From NCBI GenBank assembly GCA_030149205.1, contig JASBSB010000003.1, forward strand, positions 409,710 to 473,709: 64,000 nucleotides of DNA, in the 5' to 3' direction. The notes under the pieces were generated by a model that did no database searches, was not told the origin of the DNA, and was given only the letters and a program-made list of their open reading frames with translations. A program made the position numbers and the translations under genes. How positions within the stretch are numbered: position 1 is the stretch's first letter; the number at the start of each line of letters is the position of its first letter. This DNA comes from Candidatus Heimdallarchaeota archaeon. Lineage in GTDB: Archaea > Asgardarchaeota > Heimdallarchaeia > Heimdallarchaeales > Kariarchaeaceae. This document shows, in pieces, positions 45,530 through 55,650 of this stretch.

Positions 45530-46432
45530 TCAAAATTTACCTTGGCTCCTCTTCTCATCCTCTATTTCATCTACTATATCAAGGAGATACTGACCATAGG
45601 GGGAATTTTTTTGTCCCTCAGCCAGCTTCAGATACTGCTCCTTGCTGATGAAACCCTTTCTGAATGCTATCTCCTCAATGGCTGACACATAGAAACCCTG
45701 CTGATTCTGAATCGCCTCAATAAAATTGCTTGCTTGTAACAGACCTGTGGGGGTTCCTGCATCGAACCATGCGATTCCCCTTCCAAGCTTAATAGCGTGT
45801 AACTCCCCAATTTTGAGATATTGATCGTTCACACTGGTGATCTCAATTTCACCTCTATCGCTTGGTTCGACATTCATTGCTATCTCAGATACACGATTGT
45901 CATAGATGTACAGACCTGGAATGATATAGTTAGACCTGGGATTGGCGGGTTTCTCCTCAACTGATAAAACCTTTCCAGATTTATCAAATTCCACAACCCC
46001 AAAGGGTTTTGGATTCTTTACATAATACCCAAAAATTGTTGCTCCCGTTGAAAAATCCTTAACAGTTTTGTTTACCAGTTCGCCAAAATTTGCACCATAA
46101 AATATGTTATCCCCCAGTATCATCATAACATCATCTTCCCCGATAAACTCCTTTCCCACAATGAAAGCATCTGCTAAGCCCCGAGGTGTGTCTTGGTTCT
46201 TATACGAAATCTGAACACCATAGGCAGAGCCATCACCCAACTGGTTTTTATACAAGTCTAGATGGTCTGTACTGGATATTACAAGAATCTGTTTGATCCC
46301 TGCCAACATCAACACGGAAAGAGGGTAATAAACCATAGGCTTATCAAAAACTGGCAAGAGCTGTTTACTTAATACTGTAGTTAATGGGTAAAGTCTGGTT
46401 CCTTTACCCCCAGCAAGGACAATTCCTTTCAT
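45530..46432 (-). CDS. rmlA: Glucose-1-phosphate thymidylyltransferase (RmlA)
   Basis: A 300-residue enzyme making dTDP-glucose from dTTP and glucose-1-phosphate, the first step to dTDP-L-rhamnose. The nucleotide-binding signature GIVLAGGKGTRLYPLT, the catalytic lysine in SKQLLPVFDKPMVYYPLS, ILGDNIFYG with the metal aspartate, and EKPANPRSNYIIPGLYIYD are all present. Length matches bacterial-type short RmlA. It is divergent from rmlD, separated by about 108 bases that must hold both promoters. Confidence 0.93.
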   Translation of the reverse strand: MKGIVLAGGKGTRLYPLTTVLSKQLLPVFDKPMVYYPLSVLMLAGIKQILVISSTDHLDLYKNQLGDGSAYGVQISYKNQDTPRGLADAFIVGKEFIGEDDVMMILGDNIFYGANFGELVNKTVKDFSTGATIFGYYVKNPKPFGVVEFDKSGKVLSVEEKPANPRSNYIIPGLYIYDNRVSEIAMNVEPSDRGEIEITSVNDQYLKIGELHAIKLGRGIAWFDAGTPTGLLQASNFIEAIQNQQGFYVSAIEEIAFRKGFISKEQYLKLAEGQKNSPYGQYLLDIVDEIEDEKRSQGKF

Positions 46433-46540
46433 AATCCCGAATAATCTTTAAAAATATTAATGATTTGCATCAAATCTAAGATTAGTCAATAATTATTCTA
46501 AGGACTAGAACTTTATTAAAATACTATAATTTCACAATTT

Positions 46541-47401
46541 GTGGATATACTCCTGTTAGGTGCTGAAGGTCAACTTGGAAGAGAATTTAAATCACTTCTA
46601 AATTCAAACAACCTGAAATTTCAAACATACAGCCATAATGATCTGGATATAACAAATCATGAAAGTGTGAGAGAACTCTTTAAGAATAACAAGTTAAAAC
46701 TTATCATTAACACAGCTGCTTATAATTTAGTAGACAGAGCAGAAGACAACCCATATCTAGCAGTGGAGGTAAATCACAAGGCAGTTGAGAATTTGGCATT
46801 GTTATGTTCCAAAAATAGTGTGTTTCTCATCCATTTTTCAACAAACTATGTATTTGATGGCACCAGCCTTGAACCTTATAAAATCAATGATCCCCCTAAT
46901 CCTCTGTCAGTATATGGAAAATCCAAATATATGGGAGAAAAAGCTATTTTACAAAACATGGACAAGAATTTTTTGATTGTTAGAACAAGCTGGGTTTTTG
47001 GTCTTGGACCACAGAATTTTATATACAAATTATTAAATTGGGCAAAAGACAACTCCACCTTAAAAATAGTTGACGATGAAATCGCAGCTCCAACATCTAC
47101 ATCTGACTTAGCTAAGGCAACTTTTGAACTTTACAGTTCAGGATTATCAGGGTTATATCACATCACCAATCGAGGGAATTGCTCTAGGTTTAAGTGGGCA
47201 GAGCTGATATTAAACGAGATTAAATGGACCGGTGAACTCAAACCTACAAACTTAAGTAACTTTGGATTAAAAGCTAAAAGACCACATAGAGCAATACTTG
47301 ACATTTCAGAGCTTCCTAAAGAAATTCATTCTAACCTAAAATCATGGGAAGATGCGACTACTATAGCTGTAAAAAGAATAAATCAAAATCAGATTATTTG
47401 A
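46541..47401 (+). CDS. rmlD: dTDP-4-dehydrorhamnose reductase (RmlD)
   Basis: A 286-residue NAD(P)H-dependent reductase that makes dTDP-L-rhamnose. It starts with GTG and the Rossmann motif LLLGAEGQLGREF. NTAAYNLVDRAEDNP, FSTNYVFDG and the catalytic YGKSKYMGEK follow, as does the family's IVRTSWVFG. Divergent from rmlA. RmlC and RmlB are downstream on the opposite strand, so the four-step pathway is complete here. Confidence 0.92.
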   Translation: MDILLLGAEGQLGREFKSLLNSNNLKFQTYSHNDLDITNHESVRELFKNNKLKLIINTAAYNLVDRAEDNPYLAVEVNHKAVENLALLCSKNSVFLIHFSTNYVFDGTSLEPYKINDPPNPLSVYGKSKYMGEKAILQNMDKNFLIVRTSWVFGLGPQNFIYKLLNWAKDNSTLKIVDDEIAAPTSTSDLAKATFELYSSGLSGLYHITNRGNCSRFKWAELILNEIKWTGELKPTNLSNFGLKAKRPHRAILDISELPKEIHSNLKSWEDATTIAVKRINQNQII

Positions 47402-47589
47402 GTCTTAAATTTGAAGTAAAATTCCTGAGTATCATGAAGTCTAAATGTTGAAACTCATAAACTCTACATTTTGAAACTTATGTCCCTACGAAAATAAAAA
47501 TTCCCTTTAGATAATTTGTTACGTAGGGCATTAAAAATCCTCAAATCGAAGCTTATGGTTAAAATGTGTGAAGAGAATCTCAAAATTAT

Positions 47590-48141
47590 TTATTCAAAAA
47601 GGTCTTTCTGTTCTGCCAGCATTGGTGCTCTCTTATCCTTTGATGATACAATAGGAGAAGAAATGCTCCAGTTAATTTTTAAGACTGGATCAGCCCAATG
47701 AATTGACCTCTCATGACGTGATGAATATTCAGAGGTAGTGAAGTACTGAACCACTGTCTGATCAACCAAACTCAAGAACCCATGACCAAAACCTTCTGGT
47801 ATCCAATACAACTCTCTACTTTTATCATCCAAATAAACTCCCACTGATTTTCCAAAGGTGGGTGAACTTTGTCTTAAATCTACTGCCACATCATAAATCT
47901 TTCCTCTCAGAACTGAAATGAGCTTTCCCTGAGCTTTCGGAGGTATCTGATAATGGATTCCACGTAATACATACTTTTTAGAAAGAGAAATATTTGATTG
48001 GAAAACATTTAATTTTATGTTGTGATTGGAAAAATCAGAAAATTTGAAATTTTCAAGAAAATATCCCCTCTCATCCTTGAAAAATTTTGGTTCTATGAGA
48101 ATTAAATCTTCAATTGCTTGAGGCTTAAATTCAAATGGCAT
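47590..48141 (-). CDS. rmlC: dTDP-4-dehydrorhamnose 3,5-epimerase (RmlC)
   Basis: A 183-residue cupin epimerase. The family signatures are present: FKDERGYFLENF, VLRGIHYQ with the catalytic histidine, QGKLISVLRGKIYDVAVDLR, and YWIPEGFGHGFLSL. Full length and apparently intact. It is convergent with rmlD and lies on the same strand as rmlB, which is upstream with a gap of about 340 bases. Confidence 0.93.
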   Translation of the reverse strand: MPFEFKPQAIEDLILIEPKFFKDERGYFLENFKFSDFSNHNIKLNVFQSNISLSKKYVLRGIHYQIPPKAQGKLISVLRGKIYDVAVDLRQSSPTFGKSVGVYLDDKSRELYWIPEGFGHGFLSLVDQTVVQYFTTSEYSSRHERSIHWADPVLKINWSISSPIVSSKDKRAPMLAEQKDLFE

Positions 48142-48479
48142 ACTTTATCTTACGGTTTCAAGTTTTAACACTTTCAACACAAATTTGGACAAATTAATAT
48201 GAAATTACAGTCCGCTAGACAACCTGACAGATAAAATTCATTAACGGATATTGAATAAAGATCCTAAATATCCACACAAAAAATTTACACTAAGCAAATA
48301 TCGAAGCGTAACATAGGGATTAAAGTCTCATTAGAACTTAACATACATTGTTAGAATTTAATAATTATCATCATCAGAGGTTCTTGTTCTCTCGTTATTA
48401 TAGCTTATTGATATGTATTTTCCTTTTATCCTCATAAATGAGTATGATTTTTCTCTTGAAACCAAATTGATTCTAAATT
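48142..48479. other. AT-rich intergenic region between rmlC and rmlB
   Basis: About 340 bases without a plausible open frame. It probably contains the rmlC promoter; no distinct operator or RNA structure is visible. Confidence 0.35.
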
Positions 48480-49493
48480 TTAATGAGGAGGTTTATCATC
48501 AAATTTCTTGAGATACCAATCAACTGTCTGATTTAATCCAACATCAAAACTAGTCTCAGCTTGCCAACCTAATTTATTCCGAATTTTTGTTGAATCAATT
48601 CCATATCTTCTATCATGTCCTAATCTGTCAGAAACATGCTCAATTAACGTCTCATTTATCATCGGGTCATCTAGTTTTTGACTCAGAATTTGAAGTAATT
48701 TCTTAGTCAAGGATATGTTATTCCACTCATTATTCCCACCTATGTTGTAGATATCACCCAAAGTTCCATTTTTATGAACCATGTCTATCGCTTTACAATG
48801 ATCCTGAACATACAACCAGTCTCTTATCTGTTTCCCATCACCATAAATTGGGATAGGTTGATGATTTATTGCACGAGAGATTATTTTCGGTATCAGTTTC
48901 TCTAAATGTTGGTGTGAACCATAATTGTTTGAACATCTTGTAATCATCCCCGGAAATTCATAAGTGTCAACAAACGCTTTTACCATAAGGTCTCCAGAGG
49001 CCTTGCTTGCTGAGTATGGACTGTGAGGATCAAGAGGAGAATCTTCTGTAAACAGACCAACCCTTTCTAATGATCCATATACCTCATCTGTAGAAATTTG
49101 TACAAACCGCGCACCTTCAAGCCACTTTTGATTGATTAACCAGTATTTTTTCGCTACTGTTAGCAAATTGAGAACTCCTAGGATATTAGTTTCAGCAAAA
49201 ATCTTGGGTTCTTCTATTGAGTTATCAACGTGAGTTTCTGCAGCAAAATTAACAACTGACTTGATGTCATACTTGGTAAATATATAATCTAGGAGTTCAA
49301 AATTTTGTAAATCACCTTTTATGAATTCGAGTCTATCTTTGTTTTCAATCATTATTTTCTTAAGTCCCTTCTTATCAGCTGCATATGTGAACTTATCCAG
49401 GCCGATTATTTGTTCTTCGGGATATGTGTTAAAGTAATACTCTAGAAAATTAATACCAATAAACCCAGCTACTCCCGTGATTAAAATACTCAT
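48480..49493 (-). CDS. rmlB: dTDP-glucose 4,6-dehydratase (RmlB)
   Basis: A 337-residue SDR enzyme converting dTDP-glucose to the 4-keto-6-deoxy sugar. It has the NAD motif SILITGVAGFIGINFLEYYF, NFAAETHVDNSI, the active-site STDEVYG (Thr-Asp-Glu) and YSASKASGD (Tyr/Lys), and the RCSNNYGSHQ and DWLYVQDHC blocks. The frame extends to 49532, but ATG 49493 is chosen: it places the Rossmann motif at residue 2-10 and has a TATA box 25 bases upstream. Confidence 0.93.
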   Translation of the reverse strand: MSILITGVAGFIGINFLEYYFNTYPEEQIIGLDKFTYAADKKGLKKIMIENKDRLEFIKGDLQNFELLDYIFTKYDIKSVVNFAAETHVDNSIEEPKIFAETNILGVLNLLTVAKKYWLINQKWLEGARFVQISTDEVYGSLERVGLFTEDSPLDPHSPYSASKASGDLMVKAFVDTYEFPGMITRCSNNYGSHQHLEKLIPKIISRAINHQPIPIYGDGKQIRDWLYVQDHCKAIDMVHKNGTLGDIYNIGGNNEWNNISLTKKLLQILSQKLDDPMINETLIEHVSDRLGHDRRYGIDSTKIRNKLGWQAETSFDVGLNQTVDWYLKKFDDKPPH

Positions 49494-49509
49494 TATTGAA
49501 AGAGGAATT

Positions 49510-49522
49510 GATAAATATATTA
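49510..49522 (-). promoter_or_regulatory. TATA box of rmlB
   Basis: On the minus strand the sequence reads TTAATATATTTAT, centred about 25 bases upstream of ATG 49493. That distance predicts a leaderless transcript and supports the shorter rmlB start. Confidence 0.4.
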
Positions 49523-49532
49523 ATTCAATCAT

Positions 49533-50003
49533 AAAAATTTGTTATAGCATACATTTTTCAATTCGAGCTGGATATAAATTGTATTTGAATATTTATTCTA
49601 AGAAAATTTGTTCTCCAAATTGTGATATATTTATTTACATACTTTAACTCACTAATTTGTAGTTTTGTTTGAGAATATTAAGGAATTTCAGTTTGTGAAA
49701 CTATGTAAAAATAGAAATGAAAAATCAGATCAATTTGAAAAATATAATTTAAATGTGGACTTTAAAGAAAACTAATTCAATTAACATCGTGAATTTTTAG
49801 TTATTCCTATGATGAAAAAAAAGAAAATACTTTAAATAGTAGACCTTTTTGGCCCTAAACTTGTTGTTTACCTTATTTCAACTCATTTTTAAGTTACTAA
49901 ATTTGACAAAAGATATTTTATTGAAAAAAATAAAGGCATTCATACAAATAATATAATAAAAACACTGACTTGAAAACTCAATAAAATATGCATATTTGTA
50001 CAA
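49533..50003. other. AT-rich intergenic region between divergent genes
   Basis: About 470 bases, very AT-rich, with TATA-like elements for the small transporter gene downstream but no supported open frame, repeat or RNA. Confidence 0.35.
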
Positions 50004-50432
50004 ATGAATTTAAAAGAAAAGTATTTTATAAAACTTAAGAAGATAAAGATGAATCAACTAGTATCCTTCATAGTTACTATTTTAATATATAACGTCCTTG
50101 TTGCTATCGCAGTTCTATTTCTCGGGTTAGCCTCTATTAACTTAACTGGTTTTTCAATCAGGTCTCTCACTAATCTATTCTTTAATTTATATTTCATCTT
50201 GGGATTAGGGGTTTCATTCGGTGCACGAATGTTATTTACTGTTGCTATTAGTCAAGCATCAAATTTAAATCAGCTTCAAAATAGTGCTACAAGCCTAACA
50301 TATATTGTTTCTTTGAGCAGTTTAATTTTTGTCGTTGTAGTTAATTCTAAAATTTTAGGGGATACCCTAAAAACTAACCAAATCATAGGGTCAGCAATTA
50401 TAATTATTGGTTTAATTTTACTATTTCTTTAG
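50004..50432 (+). CDS. Small four-helix SMR/EamA-like membrane protein
   Basis: A 142-residue protein with four hydrophobic segments and a basic N-terminal stretch. The C-terminal helix pair (KTNQIIGSAIIIIGLILLFL) resembles the end of EamA and small multidrug resistance units, including the G-x-x-I-I-x-x-G pattern. Such half-size transporters act as dimers; in glycan loci related proteins (ArnE/ArnF type) flip lipid-linked sugars. ATG 50049 is an alternative start. Confidence 0.6.
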   Translation: MNLKEKYFIKLKKIKMNQLVSFIVTILIYNVLVAIAVLFLGLASINLTGFSIRSLTNLFFNLYFILGLGVSFGARMLFTVAISQASNLNQLQNSATSLTYIVSLSSLIFVVVVNSKILGDTLKTNQIIGSAIIIIGLILLFL

Positions 50433-50714
50433 ATCTCCAAAATTAAGATATCTCATACATAGTTCAATTATAACCCAATTTCAAGAAAGGCTCGGTCTCT
50501 TCTAAATTTCATTCATCCATTGAGCTTGCCGACTCAATCGTATATCCAAATGTTTTGAAACTGACTAGAGACAAACAAAGAATATTTTTTAACAGAGCAA
50601 TTTAACTTAATTGAACTAAATTTGCTGTTTGAAAATTAACTTATAGATTTTGATTTAGTAAATTTAAACAAGGAGAAATGCAATTTTATATAAAGAATTA
50701 GAAATTCTATCAAT

Positions 50715-51944
50715 ATGAAAAAGTTTGTTGGCGTCGAAATAGAGAAGAAAGAGTTATTATACCTTATTGGATTAACAATTATAGGACTTTCAGCGCGTGT
50801 CTTTGAAATATATCACCTTAAACTTATTCCAGTTGATGCTTTAGATTATATAGCACTTTCAAAATATTTTTTAGGTGCAGGGAACATAGAAAAAGTCACC
50901 CTCATCCCTAGAGAGCCATTGATTTCAATCATTATGGCCCCATTTCTATATATTTTTGGATTCGACTTTATTGTTATGAGATGGGTAACTGCAGTGTTTG
51001 ATGTAATAAATATTTGGATGCTCTGGATTCTGACGAAAACTTTTATTAGCTCAAGAAAACTTTCAGTTAACTCTAGCAAAGCAGCAATTTTTGTTTCAAT
51101 AATTTATACCTTTAACAATCGAATTGTTGCTCAGGCTACCTATGGTATCAGAGAACAAATTTATCTCTTCATGCTGATTGTAATTCTCCTTATATCTTAC
51201 AGCAAAGTCTTTACTTCACGAAAAAAAATATTAATTCTAATAACATCAATATTAATAACCACTTTAAAACTAGAGGCATTAGTTGTTTTAATAGGTTTTG
51301 CAATTATTTGGATTTATATTGAAAAAATTATTCTAAACAAGAACCTATTTATAAGACAGACTCCAGCTTTCTTTATAATTATTGGGACTTTGCTCGGCTA
51401 TTTAATCAGTGGAATTATTTATATGATTATTTTCGGGAATTTTAATGCTACCACCACTTGGCAAGCTAATGGGTTCTATAAGCATGAATTCGGACAACCA
51501 CCTTCTACTAGTTTAACCCCATTTACCTATCTTTTAAACTTCCATACAATTCCTACACTATTTAAAGCATATTTTGGAGGTTTGACAGAATTAATCACAT
51601 TTTATTTTTTCATTTATTCATTTATTTTATTTTCATTTTGGGGTATGGGTTTTCTACGTGTACTTAACAAAAATTATCATGAATTAGTCTGGTTCTCGGT
51701 GTACCCCTTATTTTTCATAGGAATATTTGCATATTTGTGGGGATTCAGTGGGTATATGCGTCATTTGATACCTTATGCTTCATTATCTTTAATTTTTATT
51801 GTGATTGAAGCTCTTGATTTCATTAATGAATCGGAGATTAAGATATCAAAACAAAAAACATTTATTGTTACAAAAAATGCTTGGTTAGCCTTGATCTTCA
51901 CAATAGTTAGTTTCTATTATTTGTTAAGAATTATAACAAGTTAA
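50715..51944 (+). CDS. GT-C-like multi-spanning glycosyltransferase
   Basis: A 409-residue membrane protein with about ten helices. After the first helix a short extracytosolic loop holds PVDALDYIALSKYFL, with acidic residues placed as in the catalytic loop of GT39/GT83-type (ArnT/PMT-like) transferases that use lipid-linked sugar donors, and EPLISIIMAPFLYIFG follows. No other diagnostic motif is seen, so the call rests on topology, motif position and context. Confidence 0.6.
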   Translation: MKKFVGVEIEKKELLYLIGLTIIGLSARVFEIYHLKLIPVDALDYIALSKYFLGAGNIEKVTLIPREPLISIIMAPFLYIFGFDFIVMRWVTAVFDVINIWMLWILTKTFISSRKLSVNSSKAAIFVSIIYTFNNRIVAQATYGIREQIYLFMLIVILLISYSKVFTSRKKILILITSILITTLKLEALVVLIGFAIIWIYIEKIILNKNLFIRQTPAFFIIIGTLLGYLISGIIYMIIFGNFNATTTWQANGFYKHEFGQPPSTSLTPFTYLLNFHTIPTLFKAYFGGLTELITFYFFIYSFILFSFWGMGFLRVLNKNYHELVWFSVYPLFFIGIFAYLWGFSGYMRHLIPYASLSLIFIVIEALDFINESEIKISKQKTFIVTKNAWLALIFTIVSFYYLLRIITS

Positions 51945-52128
51945 AATACATTTTATTCATTTACCTTTTCAATGATAGAAGTTCCTTACCTACTTCACAA
52001 AAATTATTACATAATAACCATCTAAATTCACAATAAATTATCCTATAAATAATCCGTTCATATTAATACACCATTTATATAACTGATTTAAAATGGGTGA
52101 ACTCTTGGGAAGTTAAACTTAGTTAACC

Positions 52129-53112
52129 TTAAACTAAGAATTCCTCAATTTTTTCATCCTTTAAATCATTTTCTAAATACATCTTTTCATAGTATTTTAT
52201 TGTACTTTTTAATCCATCATTTAATTTTGTTTTTGCTCGAAATCCAAATTTTTCATAAGCTTTAGTAGTATCTAACATCCTAATAGGTTGACCATCAGGT
52301 TTTGATTTATCCCAATTTATGACTCCATCAAACCCTGTGAGGTTTTTTATCAATTCAACTAGTTCTTTAATTTTAATTTGTTCACTTGATCCAATGTTTA
52401 TAGGGTCTATTTCGTTGTATAGTTCAGTAGCTTCTAAAATGGCTTCAGCAGCATCTTTTACGTAAATAAATTCTCTAGAAGCCGTACCGGTACCCCAAAC
52501 ATTTATGTATTTTTTTCCGAGCTCCTTAGCAAGGATACATTTTCTAATCAAAGCTGGAATTACGTGGGAAGAATTTAAGTCAAAGTTATCCCCCGGACCA
52601 TAAAGATTAACCATTAAGAGATGAATTCCTTGAAATTTATACTGATTAGCGTAAGCTTGAGTTTGAACCAACATCATCTTTTTTGCTAATCCATAAGGTG
52701 CATTGGTCTCTTCAGGATATCCATTCCATAAATCTTCTTCCTTAAAAGGTATAGGACAAAATTTGGGGTATGAACAAACTGTACCAATTCCGACAAATTT
52801 TTTAACGTTATTTATATACGATGTATGAACAAGATTTAAATTAATCATTGCGTTATCATAAAAAAACTCACCAGGATAATTTCGATTAGATCCAATACCA
52901 CCCATTTTTGCTGCCATATGAATTACAATTTCAGGTTTAGTTTTATCAAAGAGTTCAATTGCTTCAGATTGGATTCTCAAATCAAATTCCTTAGAAGATG
53001 GTGTTATTAAATTTGAATAACCATATTGTTTAAATTTTTCGACAACATGTTTTCCGAGAAAGCCATGAGCTCCAGTTAATAATACTTTTGAATTTTTAAA
53101 GGATGAAATCAT
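52129..53112 (-). CDS. GDP-L-fucose synthase-like NAD-dependent epimerase/reductase (WcaG family)
   Basis: A 327-residue SDR enzyme. The Rossmann motif is VLLTGAHGFLGKHVVEKF, and the GDP-fucose synthase-specific blocks AAKMGGIGSNRNYPGEFFYDN, GTVCSYPKFCPIPFKEED in parts, and the catalytic YGLAKKMM are clear. The classic enzyme epimerises and reduces GDP-4-keto-6-deoxymannose, the product of the GMD encoded at 59.3 kb. A related GDP-sugar reductase role remains possible. Confidence 0.85.
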   Translation of the reverse strand: MISSFKNSKVLLTGAHGFLGKHVVEKFKQYGYSNLITPSSKEFDLRIQSEAIELFDKTKPEIVIHMAAKMGGIGSNRNYPGEFFYDNAMINLNLVHTSYINNVKKFVGIGTVCSYPKFCPIPFKEEDLWNGYPEETNAPYGLAKKMMLVQTQAYANQYKFQGIHLLMVNLYGPGDNFDLNSSHVIPALIRKCILAKELGKKYINVWGTGTASREFIYVKDAAEAILEATELYNEIDPINIGSSEQIKIKELVELIKNLTGFDGVINWDKSKPDGQPIRMLDTTKAYEKFGFRAKTKLNDGLKSTIKYYEKMYLENDLKDEKIEEFLV

Positions 53113-53207
53113 ATAATTTAAATTGTTAAACCTCCTTATAATTTTTCAGATTAAGTAAGATTAAAATTTCTTTATATTACAAGAACTCAACAAAGCAGTA
53201 GAAGATT

Positions 53208-53885
53208 TTAAATTGTAGATTCGATTTTATTAACTAGATCAAGTGCATTTTTGTAAATTTCCATTGATTCTTGATCATTTATTGAAAAGACCATTATTTT
53301 TCTAATTGTATTTCTAAATTTCATTCTTTCTCTTTCTTTAAAACCAAGTTTTTTATATAAATTGTTTATAACAGGGTCTTCTTCATGAATAATCGCTTTA
53401 ATTTCTGTAGCCCCTCTTAATAGACAATCTTCCATTGCTTTTATATAAATTACTTTTCCGATTTTTCTTCCTCTAAATTCTGGTTTTAACCCTGCAATAA
53501 TTAATTCAACTTGTGTACTTTGAGAATTTAATTTTTTCATTACTGATCTTACTTTAAAATATTCAAATAAAAATTTAGGGGAGGTTAAAAGTTTTGTTCC
53601 AAATATCAAGAGTATTTTGAAAAAGTGTTTCCTAACTACATTTGAATACAATTTTGAAGAATTTAATGTATAGGCAATGTAGCCACCTAACTTACCATAT
53701 TCTTCAAAAACAATCCCTGATGAATAATCCGAAGTAGCCAACTCTATGTTTATTAATTTTAATAATTTACTTCCAAATTGGGACACAAAATCATCAGGCA
53801 TAGCTTCCTTGTATAAAATTGCTGTTTCGTCAGTATCTCGGACTTCATACAGTCTAAATTTTTTATTCTTTAGGTTTAGAACCAT
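53208..53885 (-). CDS. GNAT-family N-acetyltransferase
   Basis: A 225-residue protein with a GNAT core in the middle: STQVELIIAGLKPEFRGRKIGKVIYIKAME contains, in segments, the acetyl-CoA loop (RGRKIGK), and LYKKLGFKERERM is the closing strand and loop. The N-terminal part resembles FeeM/PEP-CTERM-type long GNATs only weakly. Likely substrate is an amino sugar, judged from the glycan genes around it, for instance an amine made by the DegT-type aminotransferase at 58.2 kb. Confidence 0.75.
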   Translation of the reverse strand: MVLNLKNKKFRLYEVRDTDETAILYKEAMPDDFVSQFGSKLLKLINIELATSDYSSGIVFEEYGKLGGYIAYTLNSSKLYSNVVRKHFFKILLIFGTKLLTSPKFLFEYFKVRSVMKKLNSQSTQVELIIAGLKPEFRGRKIGKVIYIKAMEDCLLRGATEIKAIIHEEDPVINNLYKKLGFKERERMKFRNTIRKIMVFSINDQESMEIYKNALDLVNKIESTI

Positions 53886-53986
53886 AATTAAAACAAATAA
53901 TTTCGCTTAAATATTTTGTGGTGACTAAAAAACAAGGTAATAAATTTACGACAAATTTTATTTGCGTGTATAAAATTAATTTGATT

Positions 53987-54757
53987 ATGAATAATTTAAA
54001 TGAAGGAGAATTTAAAGAAAGGGTGGTTTTAATTACTGGTTCTTCTCAGGGTTTAGGCGCACATTATGCGGAGAACTATGCTAGACTTGGAGCGAAAGTG
54101 ATGATAAATTATGTTTCAAATAACTCTAGAGATAAAATTATTGAGTTTAAGTCTCATTTACAAAATTTATATGGAACCGAAATTTCAATTTATCAGTCTG
54201 ATGTAAGAAGTTCTAACCAAGTCAATAGGATGGTCGATGAAATTAACGAACAATATGGAAATGTGGATATTTTGATAAATAATGCTGCGGTTTACCAAGA
54301 TAACGTAATTTGGAAGATGGAAGACAATATTTGGGATAACGTAGTTGACACCATACTAAAAGGTAGTTTTAATTGTATTCGTGCCGTTGTAAATGAAATG
54401 AGAAATAAAAGATGGGGAAGGATTGTAAATATTTCATCGGTTGTTGGACAAATTGGAGTTTTTGGAACCTCAAACTATTCTGCGGCAAAATCAGGACTTT
54501 TTGGATTAACTAAAGCTGTTGCAAAGGAAGTTGCCAATAGAGACATCACCGTAAATTGTCTTGCATTAGGGTATTTCAAAGAAGGTATGAACTTGAGACT
54601 ACCGAATGAAATTCAAAACTCAACATTAGCCAAAATACCAATGGGGAGATTTGGGGAGATTGAGGAGGTAGTGAAGTTCCTGCAATTTTTAACCTCAAAT
54701 GATTCAAGTTACCTTACCGGTCAGGTTATTCACTTAAATGGAGGAATTTACATGTAA
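53987..54757 (+). CDS. Short-chain dehydrogenase/reductase (FabG-like)
   Basis: About 256 residues of a classical SDR. The cofactor motif TGSSQGLG, NNAAVYQDN, the catalytic serine in VNISSVVG, and YSAAKSG are present, with the late VNCLALGYFKEGM and LTGQVIHLNGGIYM blocks. The frame is open to a GTG at 53918; ATG 53987 is preferred because it lies 12 residues before the first strand. In a glycan locus it may act on a sugar or lipid carrier; substrate unknown. Confidence 0.85.
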   Translation: MNNLNEGEFKERVVLITGSSQGLGAHYAENYARLGAKVMINYVSNNSRDKIIEFKSHLQNLYGTEISIYQSDVRSSNQVNRMVDEINEQYGNVDILINNAAVYQDNVIWKMEDNIWDNVVDTILKGSFNCIRAVVNEMRNKRWGRIVNISSVVGQIGVFGTSNYSAAKSGLFGLTKAVAKEVANRDITVNCLALGYFKEGMNLRLPNEIQNSTLAKIPMGRFGEIEEVVKFLQFLTSNDSSYLTGQVIHLNGGIYM

Positions 54758-54948
54758 CCTTGTGTAAATTCAATATTCTATTGATACAATTATAATATCA
54801 TGAAAATCACAAAATTTAACATTTGAGTTTAAATAATTGATAATTTATTAATTAATTAAATATTTAATGTTGGTTTTAGGTTATCCTGAAAAACCTTGAA
54901 TATGATTTATATAAAATATTATTTATGATGAGGATTAATCTAATTAAT

Positions 54949-55641
54949 ATGAAAATAGATTTATGTATTTTGACATGGAATGAAATTGATGGAATTTCTG
55001 AACTTTTTCCTAAAATTAACAAAAAATTATTTTCTAATATTTTCGCAATGGACAGGGGTTCAGAAGATGGGACTCTAGATTATTATAAGAATCATAATAT
55101 ACCCTTTTTTGTTCAAAACAAACCTGGAAGAGGGAATGCATTTATTGAAGCTTTTGAGAGAACAGAAAATGATGCTATAGTATTTTTTTCAGGGGATGGC
55201 AACGAAAATCCGGAAGATTTGGAAACGTTTGTTAAATTTCTCAACGAGGGTTATGATTTAGTTATTGGAGGACGTTTCATACTAAAGGGCTCAAAGAGTG
55301 ATAATTCAGACGACTTTTTCAGATTAAGATGGTTGGGGAACATATTTTTTAGCATAATTGCGAGATTGATTTGGAAGACAGGGGTTTACGATTCTATAAA
55401 TGGTTATCGTGGAATTACAAGAAGAGCAATGTATAAAATGAAACTAGATGCTCAAAAACATGAAATAGAACTACAATCAACAATAAGAGCAGCAAAACTC
55501 AATTTAAGAATTAAAGAATTTCCAACTAAAGAATTAGAAAGGGTGGGTGGAGAGAGAAAATATACTGCTGGGACTTTTACCCTTGGAAAAACTTTATCAA
55601 AGATGCTTATACAAGAAATTTTTAAAAGAAAGGATTTTTAG
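54949..55641 (+). CDS. GT2-family glycosyltransferase (DPM/DPG-like)
   Basis: About 230 residues with the compact GT-A fold of polyprenol-phosphate sugar synthases: DLCILTWNEIDGISELFP, AMDRGSEDGT, GRGNAFIEAFERT and the metal motif SGDGNENPEDL. It lacks the typical C-terminal membrane pair, but the adjacent small membrane proteins may anchor it. Start at ATG 54949 rather than 54925, from the distance to the first strand. It is followed after 9 bases by two EamA/SMR-like genes. Confidence 0.85.
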   Translation: MKIDLCILTWNEIDGISELFPKINKKLFSNIFAMDRGSEDGTLDYYKNHNIPFFVQNKPGRGNAFIEAFERTENDAIVFFSGDGNENPEDLETFVKFLNEGYDLVIGGRFILKGSKSDNSDDFFRLRWLGNIFFSIIARLIWKTGVYDSINGYRGITRRAMYKMKLDAQKHEIELQSTIRAAKLNLRIKEFPTKELERVGGERKYTAGTFTLGKTLSKMLIQEIFKRKDF

Positions 55642-55650
55642 AAAAAAAAT

